Below are positions 8,513-17,334 of a stretch of DNA of 64,000 bases, piece after piece. The notes under the pieces are model-generated. The model searched no databases and was not told the origin of the DNA. It saw only the letters and a program-made list of their open reading frames with translations. Within the stretch, counting starts at the first letter, position 1. Every line of letters begins with the position of its first letter. Origin of the DNA: JAPLDB01 sp038206355 (GTDB lineage: Bacteria > Bacteroidota > Bacteroidia > AKYH767-A > 2013-40CM-41-45); NCBI GenBank assembly GCA_038206355.1, contig JBBRAY010000003.1, forward strand, positions 62,001-126,000. The letters run 5' to 3'. The position numbers and the translations under genes are program-made.

Positions 8513-10128
8513 TGAGCAATCTTTTTCGTTTACTCTTTTTCGCATCGCTGCTCATTATTTCATCGTGTGCAATACAGGTCGCTCCCTCAGGTGGCGAAAA
8601 AGATGTAACACCACCGGTTGTAAAAAAGTCTATTCCCGAAAATTTTTCGACAGGATTTACGGGGCAGGGCATCAGCATAACTTTTGATGAATATATTTCA
8701 TTGAAAGACCTTAGCACGCAGTTTGTTGTTTCGCCTCCGCTTAAATACTCGCCTGACACAAAAGTAAAAAAGAAAACACTGAGTATCCATATTGACGATA
8801 CGCTGCAGCAGAACACCACCTATACCATGAACTTTGGGAATTCGATTACCGACATCAGGGAAGGGAATGCAGTGGAAGACTTTCAATATGTTTTTTCAAC
8901 AGGCGATGTAATTGATTCCCTGAAGATATCAGGAAAAGTTGAAACTGCTTTTGATAAGAAAACGGAAAAGGGAATCTATGTCATGCTTTATAAAGGCATG
9001 GATGATTCTCTTCCATTGAAAAATCTTCCGGATTATTTTGCAAAAACATCTGTCGAAGGTTCTTTTGAAGTAAAGAATGTTTCTCCCGGCAGCTACAGGA
9101 TTTTTGTTTTAAAGGACAACAACAACAACTATCTGTTTGACAACAACGATGAAGCCGTTGGATTTCTTTCAGGACCGGTTGAAACAGGTGCTACAGGAGT
9201 CAATCTCTCCCTGTTCAAAGAAAAAAGAAAACAACAATTACTGAAAGCAAATTGTGATGAGCCCGGACATGTAACCGTTGCATATACTTTGCCATTGAAA
9301 GACGACAAAATTATTTTCTTATCGGATACTTCAGCGATGCAGTACTATTCAATGATTTCATCGAAGAAGAACGATACGCTTGTTTTCTGGTACCGCAATT
9401 TAGAAAGTGATTCACTGAATTTTATTTTACAGCACGACAATGAAAACGATACCATCAACGTCAGACTAAAACAATTTGAGCTGAAAGGAAAAACAAAATC
9501 AGTTCCTGTTCTGGCTACACAATTTTCTTCGAGGAATGTCCCAACCCTGGAACCCAACAAACCATTTGAGTTAATATTTATTCATCCTGTTGACAGCTTC
9601 GACCTTTCAACAATTTCCGTTGTTGAAGATTCATTACCAGTTTCTAACCCAAAAATATTTTTCTCTGATTCATTGAAGAGAAGCCTCGTGATAGATTTTC
9701 CACGGAAAGAAAAAACAAAATATATTGTTTCTGTTCCCGCTTCTTCCTTTATGGATATTTTTGGATGGAAAAACGATTCATTGTTATTATCATTCCTTAC
9801 AAAATCGGCGGGAGACTATGGCACCATGGCCATTAATTTAAAAACCGGCCCCAAAAATAATTTCATTTTGCAGCTCATTGATGACAAGGAAGTTGTTTAC
9901 CGGGAATCCATCATTTATTCTGACACCATCATTAACTACGATTTTCTCGATCCGAAATCTTATCGCCTGAAAGTGATTGAAGACCTGAACAACAATAACG
10001 AATGGGATTCCGGAAATTATTTGCAGCACCTACAGCCGGAGCCTGTTTTTTATTACAAAGAAAATTTAACGGTGCGGGCGAATTGGGACGTGGATGTGAA
10101 GTGGGATCTAAATTCAGGTAAGGATTGA
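8512..10128 (+). CDS. Ig-like (Big_5) domain lipoprotein
   Basis: The ATG at 8512 overlaps the msrC stop, giving 538 residues. The lipobox is IISSC with the lipidated cysteine at C19. Immediately after it come PSGGEKDVTPPVV and ITFDEYISL, the start of a bacterial Ig-like domain (SbsA/Big_5 type, about 30-125). A carboxypeptidase-regulatory-like fold follows (SYRIFVLKDNNNNYLFD, about 200). The C-terminal part contains further beta-rich segments, including a second DLNNNNEWDSG turn. This architecture is a common Bacteroidota cell-envelope lipoprotein, annotated only as Ig-like. A structural role in the outer membrane is inferred. Confidence 0.8.
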   Translation: MSNLFRLLFFASLLIISSCAIQVAPSGGEKDVTPPVVKKSIPENFSTGFTGQGISITFDEYISLKDLSTQFVVSPPLKYSPDTKVKKKTLSIHIDDTLQQNTTYTMNFGNSITDIREGNAVEDFQYVFSTGDVIDSLKISGKVETAFDKKTEKGIYVMLYKGMDDSLPLKNLPDYFAKTSVEGSFEVKNVSPGSYRIFVLKDNNNNYLFDNNDEAVGFLSGPVETGATGVNLSLFKEKRKQQLLKANCDEPGHVTVAYTLPLKDDKIIFLSDTSAMQYYSMISSKKNDTLVFWYRNLESDSLNFILQHDNENDTINVRLKQFELKGKTKSVPVLATQFSSRNVPTLEPNKPFELIFIHPVDSFDLSTISVVEDSLPVSNPKIFFSDSLKRSLVIDFPRKEKTKYIVSVPASSFMDIFGWKNDSLLLSFLTKSAGDYGTMAINLKTGPKNNFILQLIDDKEVVYRESIIYSDTIINYDFLDPKSYRLKVIEDLNNNNEWDSGNYLQHLQPEPVFYYKENLTVRANWDVDVKWDLNSGKD

Positions 10129-10186
10129 GGTAGAAATGACCTCCGAAGTACGAATTAGAACTACGAATATACTAAATACGAAATTG

Positions 10187-11023
10187 TTACTCAATAATGA
10201 ATTTGCCGTTGCCGATGAGTTCATGGTTTTCGTTTTGAAGCTCAAAGAAATATAGGCCGTCGCTCAAATCATCGCGATGTAAGATGTAAGAATTAACATT
10301 TGGAATATCTTCTTCATGGACGAGTGCTCCCATCGAATTAAAAATTTTCAATAGAGATTTTTCTGTTGCCTTCTGCCGCTGCCTCCTGTCGCTTATTGTT
10401 GTTGTCTGATGAAATGGATTGGGAGATACAGAAATCGAATTAATATTATTGATTACGGGAATATCAGTAGGTCCATTTAAATAAACGGTGTAGTCTTCAT
10501 ACTGCCCGTACTGAACATCATTGCAGCCATCCGGCGGTGGATACATCTCAACCTCACTACCAACACGCATGCGCAAAGGCACACCGAGTTGTCCTGTTAA
10601 GGGAATGGTTACGATTCCGGCATGAACGTAAACGATTAGTCCGTCATCAAAAATTAATTCTGTCGAATCAAACATCCCATCATTATTAAAATCAATCCAG
10701 ACCCTGACCATCTCTGCATATGTTTGACCGGTATATGCCGATACCTGATAACTATCTCCCTGATTTAATTCAGTAGAATCAGAACAGGTAAAATCCTGGT
10801 AGCCGACTGTTGAACTATTGGAACTTGATTTACTTATTTGCCCCATGCCAAAATAGGTTATCCCAACTCCCAATATTACTCCTGTATTCACGCTTGTTGG
10901 GTTACATACTGCTGCGATCGGGCCGCACATTGATTGTTGTGAAGATGAATGGACGTGTACGAATTGTGCTGTTGCTTCTTTTAAAATAAAAAGTGATGAG
11001 AGGATAAGAAAATAATTCTTCAT
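10187..11023 (-). CDS. GEVED-domain protein with T9SS sorting tail
   Basis: The start is taken at 11023 (MKNYFLILSSLFILKEATAQ, a signal peptide); upstream in-frame starts lack one. The middle carries a GEVED-type domain: AYTGQTYAEMVRVWIDFNNDGMFD, broken here as YAEMVRVWIDFNNDG, then PLRMRVGSE and YGQYEDYTVYL. The C-terminus (ISVSPNPF, then LSDGLYFFELQNE) is a T9SS type A sorting domain. GEVED domains occur in secreted peptidases and adhesins of Bacteroidota; no catalytic domain is present here, so binding or adhesion is the likelier role. The gene ends the minus-strand set and lies beyond a strong terminator from atpG. Confidence 0.82.
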   Translation of the reverse strand: MKNYFLILSSLFILKEATAQFVHVHSSSQQSMCGPIAAVCNPTSVNTGVILGVGITYFGMGQISKSSSNSSTVGYQDFTCSDSTELNQGDSYQVSAYTGQTYAEMVRVWIDFNNDGMFDSTELIFDDGLIVYVHAGIVTIPLTGQLGVPLRMRVGSEVEMYPPPDGCNDVQYGQYEDYTVYLNGPTDIPVINNINSISVSPNPFHQTTTISDRRQRQKATEKSLLKIFNSMGALVHEEDIPNVNSYILHRDDLSDGLYFFELQNENHELIGNGKFIIE

Positions 11024-11108
11024 GATTGAAAGTGTTTTGTGAAGTAAAGCCATAGAAAAAATAATCAATCACTGAAAACACTACTCAACCAAAAATTTAT
11101 CTGTACAC

Positions 11109-11153
11109 AAAAAAAAACGCCTCTCTCATCTCTGAAAAAGGCGGTGTTTTTTT
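11109..11153 (-). terminator. Intrinsic terminator after the ATP synthase operon
   Basis: The stem cgcct (11118-11122) / aggcg (11139-11143) is flanked by nine A on the left and seven T on the right. Read on the minus strand it is a stem followed by a long U-run, placed 35 bases after the atpG stop. The symmetry would also let it act on plus-strand transcripts. Confidence 0.8.
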
Positions 11154-11187
11154 GCGACTTGCGAACTGCTTTTTGCCAACTGGCTGC

Positions 11188-12075
11188 TTATCCATTCAGC
11201 GCCTCAGCTCCCGCAACTATCTCAAGTATCTCTCCTGTAATCGCTGCTTGTCTGCGTTTGTTGTATTCGAGACGTAATGCTTTCAAAATTTCTCCTGCAT
11301 TGTCTGTTGCTTTATTCATCGCTGTCATACGCGCACCGTGCTCTGATGCATGAGAGTCGAGAATGGCTTTATACAATTGTATCTTGATTGATTTTGGAAT
11401 GAGATCAAGAACAAGGTCTTCTTTATTGGGTTCGAAGATGTAATCGTTTACACCTTTTGATGTATCACCTGCTTTTTTCGCCGGTGGAATTATTGGCAAT
11501 ACCTGTTCCGTGATAACATATTGCACCGCCGCATTCTTAAACTGGTTATACACCACCTCTACTTTATCGTAATTGCCGGCAGCAAATTCTTTCATTACCT
11601 TCTCTGCGACCAAAGAAACATTTTCAAAATTCAGTTTCAGGAAAACGTCATTGTGATTTCCTGCCAGTACATTGGGTTGCTTATTGAAAAAGTCTGTGGC
11701 CTTTTTTCCTATCGCAAGCACCTTTACATTTCCTTCTTTTGCCTGCGCAGCATAATCCTCACGGATCATTTTATTCACCGCTCTGTGGATGTTGGTATTA
11801 AATCCTCCGCACAATCCACGGTTAGAGTTCACCGCAATAATCAATACTTTATTTACAGGACGAACTTTTGCATATGCTCCGCCGGAACTACTATCTAATG
11901 ATCCGGAAATATTTTCCATGATATCGCGCAGCTTGGCAGCATACGGACGCATCTGCACAATGGCTTCCTGCGCACGCCTCAGCTTCGCTGCACTTACCAT
12001 CTTCATCGCCTTCGTAATCTGCTGTGTGCTGATTACTGATGCGATGCGGATACGGACTTCTTTTAGATTTGCCAT
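11188..12075 (-). CDS. atpG: F1F0 ATP synthase gamma subunit
   Basis: 295 residues, usual length for the family. The N-terminal coiled-coil helix (MANLKEVRIRIASVISTQQI, TKAMKMVSAAKLRRA) and the C-terminal partner helix (ARMTAMNKATDNAGEI, EYNKRRQAAITGEI) form the central rotor shaft. The Rossmann-like middle (KVLIIAVNSNRGLCGGFN) is conserved. It couples proton flow through F0 to catalysis in F1. It is the last gene of the operon, separated from atpA by a frameshifted S23-type gene and low-complexity sequence, whereas in most relatives atpG directly follows atpA. Confidence 0.97.
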   Translation of the reverse strand: MANLKEVRIRIASVISTQQITKAMKMVSAAKLRRAQEAIVQMRPYAAKLRDIMENISGSLDSSSGGAYAKVRPVNKVLIIAVNSNRGLCGGFNTNIHRAVNKMIREDYAAQAKEGNVKVLAIGKKATDFFNKQPNVLAGNHNDVFLKLNFENVSLVAEKVMKEFAAGNYDKVEVVYNQFKNAAVQYVITEQVLPIIPPAKKAGDTSKGVNDYIFEPNKEDLVLDLIPKSIKIQLYKAILDSHASEHGARMTAMNKATDNAGEILKALRLEYNKRRQAAITGEILEIVAGAEALNG

Positions 12076-12153
12076 TTTTTTCAGTGGGCAACTGGCAGTG
12101 GGCAGTTTGCAAACCTGGCAGCCAATTGCGTTTTCAATATGTCAATTCAAAAA

Positions 12154-12527
12154 CTATTTATTGTTGTCATTGTACTTCTCAGGGTTTTGAATCATATGAT
12201 TCAACAACCTGCCAACTTCTTCCGACTTTAGCATTAACTCTTTATAATTATCTTCGACTATATACTTGCATGATAAAGAATAATCCAACCAAACTTGCTC
12301 TCTGTATTTTCCATATCAGCGTCACTCGATTTGCTGACAAAGTGCGCCCTATAAATTCTCTTCCTGTAACCTTCACCAATATTAGAACAAACCGATCGAG
12401 AGGATCTTCTTATTTGTGATATCAATCCAAACTTCTCTTCTGCCGGAAAATTTTTTGTCATCTCAAATATTTCCATTGAAAGCTTGAATGCTTTTTGATA
12501 AACCCCCAGATCACGAAATGTTCCCAT
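12154..12527 (-). pseudogene. Frameshifted four-helix-bundle (S23/23S IVS-type) protein gene
   Basis: The open frame starts at 12527 (MGTFRDLGVYQKAFKLSMEI) and runs through GLISQIRRSSRSVCSNIGEGY to DADMENTES, then leaves the family and stops at 12258. A one-base shift near 12297-12302 restores the expected continuation QVWLDYSLSCKYI, then SEEVGRLLNHMIQNPEKY, with a stop at 12154. The restored product of about 124 residues has the normal family length. Relatives are found inside 23S rRNA intervening sequences and as dispersed genes; their role is unclear. It lies between atpA and atpG on the same strand, so it is an insertion in the operon. A sequencing error could also cause the shift. Confidence 0.82.
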
Positions 12528-12635
12528 CTTAAATCAGTTTGCAATGCGCAATTTGCCGTTAGCAAACTGTATTACCAACCTTGATTTAAGGTTTTTTTTA
12601 CTAAGTATTAAATATCAGAACGCTATTCCCCGGAT

Positions 12636-12754
12636 GCTCTTTGCCAACTGCCCTTTTGCCAACTTGTCTTTCCCTCCTGCTCTTTGCCTATTGCCAACTC
12701 TCCCTTTGCCAACTTTCTTCCTTGGCTGTTCCTTGCTCACTGCCCACTGCCAAC
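12636..12754. repeat. CCAACTGCC-type short-period repeat upstream of the S23-type gene
   Basis: Seven or more imperfect copies of ttgccaactgcc / ctgcccactgccaac crowd the spacer between atpA and the S23-type gene. Related copies occur at 12075-12125 (opposite orientation, gggcaactggcagtgggcag), 11160-11190 and 17033-17066. The sequence is non-coding low-complexity DNA. Confidence 0.7.
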
Positions 12755-14335
12755 TTAATTCTTGTACTTCGGCGTCAACTCACTCGCTACTTTTTCCAGC
12801 ACACTTGTAATACTGTCATCCAACGTTCCTTTTCTTAACGCATCCAGCGTTGGACGATATTGTGCATCAAGCAATGCAACATATTCTGTTTCGAACTCTC
12901 CGATTCTTTTTACAGGCACATCACGCAGCAATCCTTTTGTTCCAAGATAAATGATGGCGATTTGTTTTTCTACAGGGATCGGTGAGTACTGACCTTGTTT
13001 CAGGATTTCCACGTTGCGCACACCTTTTTCAAGTGTTTGTTTTGTTGAAGCATCAAGGTCTGATCCGAATTTTGAAAACGCTTCCAGCTCGCGGTACTGC
13101 GCCTGGTCAAGTTTCAATGTTCCGGCAATCTTCTTCATTGATTTAATCTGTGCATTTCCACCCACACGTGATACAGATATACCTACGTTGATGGCAGGAC
13201 GCACACCTGAGTTAAACAGATTCGACTCAAGGAAGATCTGTCCGTCAGTAATGGAAATTACGTTCGTCGGAATGTATGCTGATACGTCGCCCGCCTGTGT
13301 TTCAATGATCGGCAATGCAGTGAGTGATCCGCCACCTTTCACCATGTGTTTGATGGATTCAGGAAGGTCGTTCATCTGCCTTGCGATCTCATCCGTGTTA
13401 TTGATTTTCGCAGCACGCTCCAATAATCTGGAGTGAAGATAAAATACGTCACCCGGATATGCTTCACGTCCCGGTGGTCGGCGGAGCAACAGAGATACTT
13501 CACGGTATGCAACGGCCTGTTTAGACAAGTCATCATAAACGATCAATGCAGGACGACCGGTATCACGGAAAAATTCTCCGATAGCGGCTCCGGCCATTGG
13601 CGCGAAGAACTGCATCGGCGCCGGATCAGCAGCAGTAGCAGATACGATTACTGTATAATCCATCGCTCCGTTTTCTGTCAGCGTTTTTACAATCTGCGCT
13701 ACAGTAGAACCTTTTTGCCCGATAGCTACATAGATGCAAAATACCGGCTCTCCTTTTTCAAAAAATTCTTTCTGGTTGATGATGGTATCAATACATACCG
13801 CTGTCTTTCCTGTCTGACGATCACCGATTACCAGCTCACGTTGTCCGCGGCCAATTGGAATCATCGCGTCAATTGCTTTGAGGCCTGTTTGCAGCGGCTC
13901 ATTCACGGGCTGGCGATAGATTACACCGGGTGCTTTACGCTCCAGCGGCATTTCATAAAGATCGCCTGTGATCGGGCCTTTTCCGTCAATCGGATGTCCA
14001 AGTGTATCAACAACACGTCCCAACATTCCCTCGCCCACATTTATGGAACCGATTTTTCCGGTGCGCTTTACTACGTCACCTTCTTTAATGTCATTTGATT
14101 TACCCAGCAATACAGCACCTACATTATCTTCTTCAAGATTGAGTACGATACCTTGGAGTCCGGTTTCAAATTCAATCAGCTCCCCTGACTGCACTTTTGT
14201 TAAGCCGTATATACGTGCAATTCCGTCACCCACCTGGAGTACGGTACCTACTTCTTCAAGTTCGTTTTCTGTCTTGAAGCCGGCAAGCTGCTGTCTCAGT
14301 ATTGCGGAAACTTCGTCGGGTCTTACTTCAGCCAT
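12755..14335 (-). CDS. atpA: F1F0 ATP synthase alpha subunit
   Basis: 526 residues. The N-terminal beta-barrel (GDGIARIYGL) is followed by the nucleotide-binding domain with the P-loop GDRQTGKT (171-178) and by the signature region YRQPVNEPLQTGLKAIDAMIP, quoted here as QTGLKAIDAMIP. The helical C-terminal domain is complete. Alpha alternates with beta in the F1 hexamer and supplies the non-catalytic nucleotide sites and the arginine finger (SISRVGG-like SVSRVGGNAQ). The partner beta gene is not in this window, as is common in Bacteroidota, where atpD and atpC sit in a separate locus. Confidence 0.98.
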   Translation of the reverse strand: MAEVRPDEVSAILRQQLAGFKTENELEEVGTVLQVGDGIARIYGLTKVQSGELIEFETGLQGIVLNLEEDNVGAVLLGKSNDIKEGDVVKRTGKIGSINVGEGMLGRVVDTLGHPIDGKGPITGDLYEMPLERKAPGVIYRQPVNEPLQTGLKAIDAMIPIGRGQRELVIGDRQTGKTAVCIDTIINQKEFFEKGEPVFCIYVAIGQKGSTVAQIVKTLTENGAMDYTVIVSATAADPAPMQFFAPMAGAAIGEFFRDTGRPALIVYDDLSKQAVAYREVSLLLRRPPGREAYPGDVFYLHSRLLERAAKINNTDEIARQMNDLPESIKHMVKGGGSLTALPIIETQAGDVSAYIPTNVISITDGQIFLESNLFNSGVRPAINVGISVSRVGGNAQIKSMKKIAGTLKLDQAQYRELEAFSKFGSDLDASTKQTLEKGVRNVEILKQGQYSPIPVEKQIAIIYLGTKGLLRDVPVKRIGEFETEYVALLDAQYRPTLDALRKGTLDDSITSVLEKVASELTPKYKN

Positions 14336-14393
14336 TTTTATTAAATATTAATATTCGTTTATTATTCTTTTCAAGAGTATACAATTGACAAAA

Positions 14394-14456
14394 GACAGTA
14401 GACAATTGGTTGGGCGTAAATTTCTTGCATATTGTCTATTGTTTACTGTCTACTGT
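14394..14456. repeat. Inverted repeat in the atpH-atpA spacer
   Basis: gacagtagacaat (14394-14406) is opposed by attgtctattgtt (14431-14443), 11 of 13 matching, and by a further GTCTACTG at 14448-14455. The mRNA can form a stem-loop between atpH and atpA. The motif style (short alternating ATTGTC/TACTGTC) resembles the other low-complexity spacers of this operon. Confidence 0.6.
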
Positions 14457-14459
14457 ATT

Positions 14460-15017
14460 TTAGTTTTTCCTCACATACGATGTATCAATCATCTCCTGCT
14501 TCATCAGTCTGAGATCGCGTGATATACTTGCATCATATTGTTTATCACCTACGCGGAGAATAAATCCACCGATGAGGTCTTTGTTAACTTTTTCAATCAG
14601 TTCAATTTCGCTGTTCAGGCTTTCCTTGATCAACGTGTAAACTTCGCTTCTCAATTTATCATCCAACCCGATTGCTGAAGTAACAATCGCCGTCTGAATT
14701 CCTTTGTACTCTTTCAGTATGCGGATATATTCTTTTGCAATCCCCTCCAGTTGTCCTTCACGTCCTTTACGCGTAACGATTTCGAAAAAACTCATCGACA
14801 GCGTTGCAATTTTTCCAGCGAAAACTTTTTTCAGGATCGCCAGCTTTTTATCGCCATTGATAATGGGGCTGCCAAGCAGAACACGCAGGTCATGACTGCT
14901 CTCGCACACTTCTGCAAGGAGCTTCATGTCATTATTTATAGCCTCCTGTTCTCCTCTTTCTTTTGCAAGATCGAGAAGTGATTTGGCGTATCGTTTGGCA
15001 ACTTTTGTTTCTAACAT
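14460..15017 (-). CDS. atpH: F1F0 ATP synthase delta subunit
   Basis: 185 residues, normal length. It opens with the conserved VAKRYAKSLLDLAKERGE helix. It ends with the family C-terminal domain containing LIGGFILRVGDKQYDASI, in which the GG, R and D positions are those conserved in delta subunits. Delta (OSCP homologue) ties the peripheral stalk to the top of F1. It is positioned between atpF and atpA as in most bacteria. Confidence 0.96.
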   Translation of the reverse strand: MLETKVAKRYAKSLLDLAKERGEQEAINNDMKLLAEVCESSHDLRVLLGSPIINGDKKLAILKKVFAGKIATLSMSFFEIVTRKGREGQLEGIAKEYIRILKEYKGIQTAIVTSAIGLDDKLRSEVYTLIKESLNSEIELIEKVNKDLIGGFILRVGDKQYDASISRDLRLMKQEMIDTSYVRKN

Positions 15018-15032
15018 TTTATTCTAAAGATT

Positions 15033-15075
15033 GAACGCTGAGTTTTATCATAACCAATCATGATCATCAGCGTTC
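15033..15075. repeat. Perfect 9-bp inverted repeat in the atpF-atpH spacer
   Basis: gaacgctga (15033-15041) and tcagcgttc (15067-15075) are perfect reverse complements around a 25-base loop, filling the 67-base spacer between atpF and atpH. Confidence 0.65.
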
Positions 15076-15084
15076 CATTGTATT

Positions 15085-15579
15085 TTAGTTCAATGAAACA
15101 TCACGCATCAGGTTTTCCATCAGCGATTTTTGTTTTTCATCTTTACTCAATTCCTGACGAAGAATTTTCTCAGCAATGTCAATGCTCATGCTTGCCACCT
15201 GATTTTTGAGGTCAGCGATGGCTGCATTCTTTTCGGTATTGATCGTCTCGCGTGCACCGGCCATAATTTTATTGGCCTCCGCCTGTGCTTTCACTTTCGA
15301 TTCAGCAATGATGGCATCCTTGGTGTCGCGGGCTTCTTTCAACATCTGGTCACGTTCGCCGCGCGCCTGCTGAATGAGTTTTTCATTATCCGACTTTAGC
15401 ATAGCCATTTCTTCCTTTGCTTTTTTCGCAGTGTTCAGTGCTTCGGAAATATTTTCTTCGCGCGTCTTCAAAGATGCGAGAATGGGTTTCCAGGCAAACT
15501 TTCTCAGAAGAAAAAGTACGATGCCGAATGACACGAGCATCCAGAACAACAAACCAATGTCAGGGGTAACTAATTTCAT
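15085..15579 (-). CDS. atpF: F1F0 ATP synthase b subunit
   Basis: 164 residues: one N-terminal membrane helix (LLFWMLVSFGIVLFLLRKFAW, residues about 9-29) followed by a long charged amphipathic helix (residues 35-150) typical of the peripheral stalk. Start at 15579 (MKLVTPDIGLL), which leaves the usual short periplasmic N-terminus. It dimerises and connects F0 to delta and alpha. Confidence 0.96.
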   Translation of the reverse strand: MKLVTPDIGLLFWMLVSFGIVLFLLRKFAWKPILASLKTREENISEALNTAKKAKEEMAMLKSDNEKLIQQARGERDQMLKEARDTKDAIIAESKVKAQAEANKIMAGARETINTEKNAAIADLKNQVASMSIDIAEKILRQELSKDEKQKSLMENLMRDVSLN

Positions 15580-15594
15580 TTTATGCTGTGATTA

Positions 15595-15662
15595 AGTGAT
15601 GAAGTAACGAAGTGATGAATGAGGTGACCAGGTTAAACCCCATCACTGTTTACTCCATCACT
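15595..15662. repeat. Inverted repeat in the atpE-atpF spacer
   Basis: agtgatgaagtaa (15595-15607) opposes ttactccatcact (15650-15662), 12 of 13 matching. A nested agtgatg (15611-15617) opposes catcact (15641-15647). Together they fold almost the whole spacer between atpE and atpF. Confidence 0.65.
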
Positions 15663-15676
15663 CTAAACTTTTTCAA

Positions 15677-15922
15677 TTACGCAAGACCTACGATGAACGC
15701 AAGAGCGACAGCTGCAAGTGCCACACCTTCTACAAGTGCCGCAGCAACGAACATGTTCGACACGAGGTCACCTTTCATTTCAGGCTGACGGGCCATTGAT
15801 TCCAATGCGCTGCCGCCGATATTTCCGATGCCGATACCTGCACCTACTGCAGCCAGTCCGGCTCCGATTACTGCACCTGCCTGTGCCATTGATGCATCGA
15901 GAAGAATTGATAAAGAAGTCAT
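15677..15922 (-). CDS. atpE: F1F0 ATP synthase c subunit
   Basis: 81 residues forming two membrane helices with the polar loop ARQPE between them. The glycine-rich first helix (AAVGAGIGIGNIGG) packs the ring. The ion-binding carboxylate is E65 (AALVEGVALAA). The residue after it is G rather than the S or T of sodium-binding rings, and helix 1 has no glutamine at the sodium-ligand position, so a proton ring is inferred. It lies 35 bases downstream of atpB. Confidence 0.97.
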   Translation of the reverse strand: MTSLSILLDASMAQAGAVIGAGLAAVGAGIGIGNIGGSALESMARQPEMKGDLVSNMFVAAALVEGVALAAVALAFIVGLA

Positions 15923-15957
15923 AGTAGTTATAATTATTATTTATTAGAGTGATTAAA

Positions 15958-17091
15958 TTAATGATGTTCCGGCTCTGCTGTTGCCATTCCGAAATAAATA
16001 GCCGACAGGAAAGTAAATACGAACGCCTGAAGGAATCCCACAAGCAATTCAAGTCCGTTAATGAATATGGTAAATGCAACAGATGGAATAGCGGCGCCTA
16101 AACCGGCTCCTGCTGATGATGCTCCCGCAACGAAGATGAGACAGAAGAATACGAGTACTACAATGTGTCCGGCAAGTATGTTTGCGAATAGTCGGATCAT
16201 CAACACGAAAGGTTTTAAGAATATTCCTAAAACTTCAAGTGGTGTCAATATGATAAGAACTGCTTTCGGCACGCCCGGCATTGCAAGGATATGTCTCCAG
16301 TAATGTTTGTTGCCATAAAATAGTGTGATCAGCAAAGTGCATGTTGCCAGCACCAGTGGCACTGCAATATTTCCTGTCACGTTTGCGCCTCCCGGAAAAA
16401 CCGGAATAAGTCCCATGATATTATTCACCCAGATGAAAAAGAAAATCGTGAGCAGATAAGGCATAAACTTCGCATAATTCTTTTCGCCGATAGCTGCCTT
16501 TGCAATATCATCCCTTACAAAAATAATCATGGGCTCAATGGCATTCTGAAAACCACTTGGCGCCTTATCGGGATTACGTGCATACGTTTTAGCAACTCCG
16601 ATAAATATGAAAAGTAAAAGTCCCGCTGATATAAAAATGGCAAAAACATTTTTTGTAATCGACAGGTCATATAAAGAAGAGCCGTCTTCTGCAATAATTT
16701 TTCCTTCTTCTAATTTATACCCTTCATAAGTGGCATGTCCGTGCTCAAAACGACTTGACGAAAAAACACTGAATCCTTTTCCTGAACTATAAATAATGAT
16801 GGGAAGTGGTATTGACACCGGATGTTCTTCGCTACCGTAAATATGCCAGTCGTGTGCATCGGCAATGTGACCCATGATCAGTTTCCCTGCACTGAATTTT
16901 TCTGCCTTTTCAGTATGTGTTTCAGCTAAATTGGTGTGATCTTCTGCTTGATCAATTGCCGCCTCCTCATTTGCAACTGCAATCGAGCTTGAGAATACAA
17001 GTAATAAAGCTAAAATAATCTGAAATAGGACTCCTTTGCCAACTGCCCACTGCTTATTGCCTACTTTTATATTTTTTGTCCTGCTCTTCAT
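15958..17091 (-). CDS. atpB: F1F0 ATP synthase a subunit, long Bacteroidota form
   Basis: 377 residues, about 100 longer than enterobacterial subunit a. The C-terminal half has the expected membrane helices with the essential arginine in VLMIRLFANILAGH and GLELLVGFLQAFVFTFL near the end. The N-terminal 200 residues contain a signal-like hydrophobic helix (FQIILALLLVFSSSIAVA, about 23-40) and a periplasmic His-rich stretch, as in other Bacteroidota. The first 20 residues (MKSRTKNIKVGNKQWAVGKG) are encoded by a copy of the CCAACTGCC-type repeat. They are therefore either a recent addition or an over-extended start, although no better start exists before the hydrophobic helix. Confidence 0.95.
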   Translation of the reverse strand: MKSRTKNIKVGNKQWAVGKGVLFQIILALLLVFSSSIAVANEEAAIDQAEDHTNLAETHTEKAEKFSAGKLIMGHIADAHDWHIYGSEEHPVSIPLPIIIYSSGKGFSVFSSSRFEHGHATYEGYKLEEGKIIAEDGSSLYDLSITKNVFAIFISAGLLLFIFIGVAKTYARNPDKAPSGFQNAIEPMIIFVRDDIAKAAIGEKNYAKFMPYLLTIFFFIWVNNIMGLIPVFPGGANVTGNIAVPLVLATCTLLITLFYGNKHYWRHILAMPGVPKAVLIILTPLEVLGIFLKPFVLMIRLFANILAGHIVVLVFFCLIFVAGASSAGAGLGAAIPSVAFTIFINGLELLVGFLQAFVFTFLSAIYFGMATAEPEHH

Positions 17092-17334
17092 TTATGTAAC
17101 GCGCTGAAAATGAACCCGCTTTATTGTTTTTAGATTTTGAGGCCGCAAAACTAAACATTCTCCGTAAATGACAATAGGATGAGTGTGATTTTTTTTAATG
17201 CTTCTTTACCCCCCTTACCACTTCGAATAACGAATAACGCAGGAGACGAAACGAATAGGCTAATTGCAAATATTTGAATCGGGTGCCAATTTTCGCAATT
17301 CGCTTATTCGTACAATATTAGTTATTCGAAGGGG

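Noticed and set aside
13155..13172. Third parS site at CACACGTGATAC in atpA
   Set aside because: It has CACGTG but not the flanking TGTTN and NAACA; too many mismatches.
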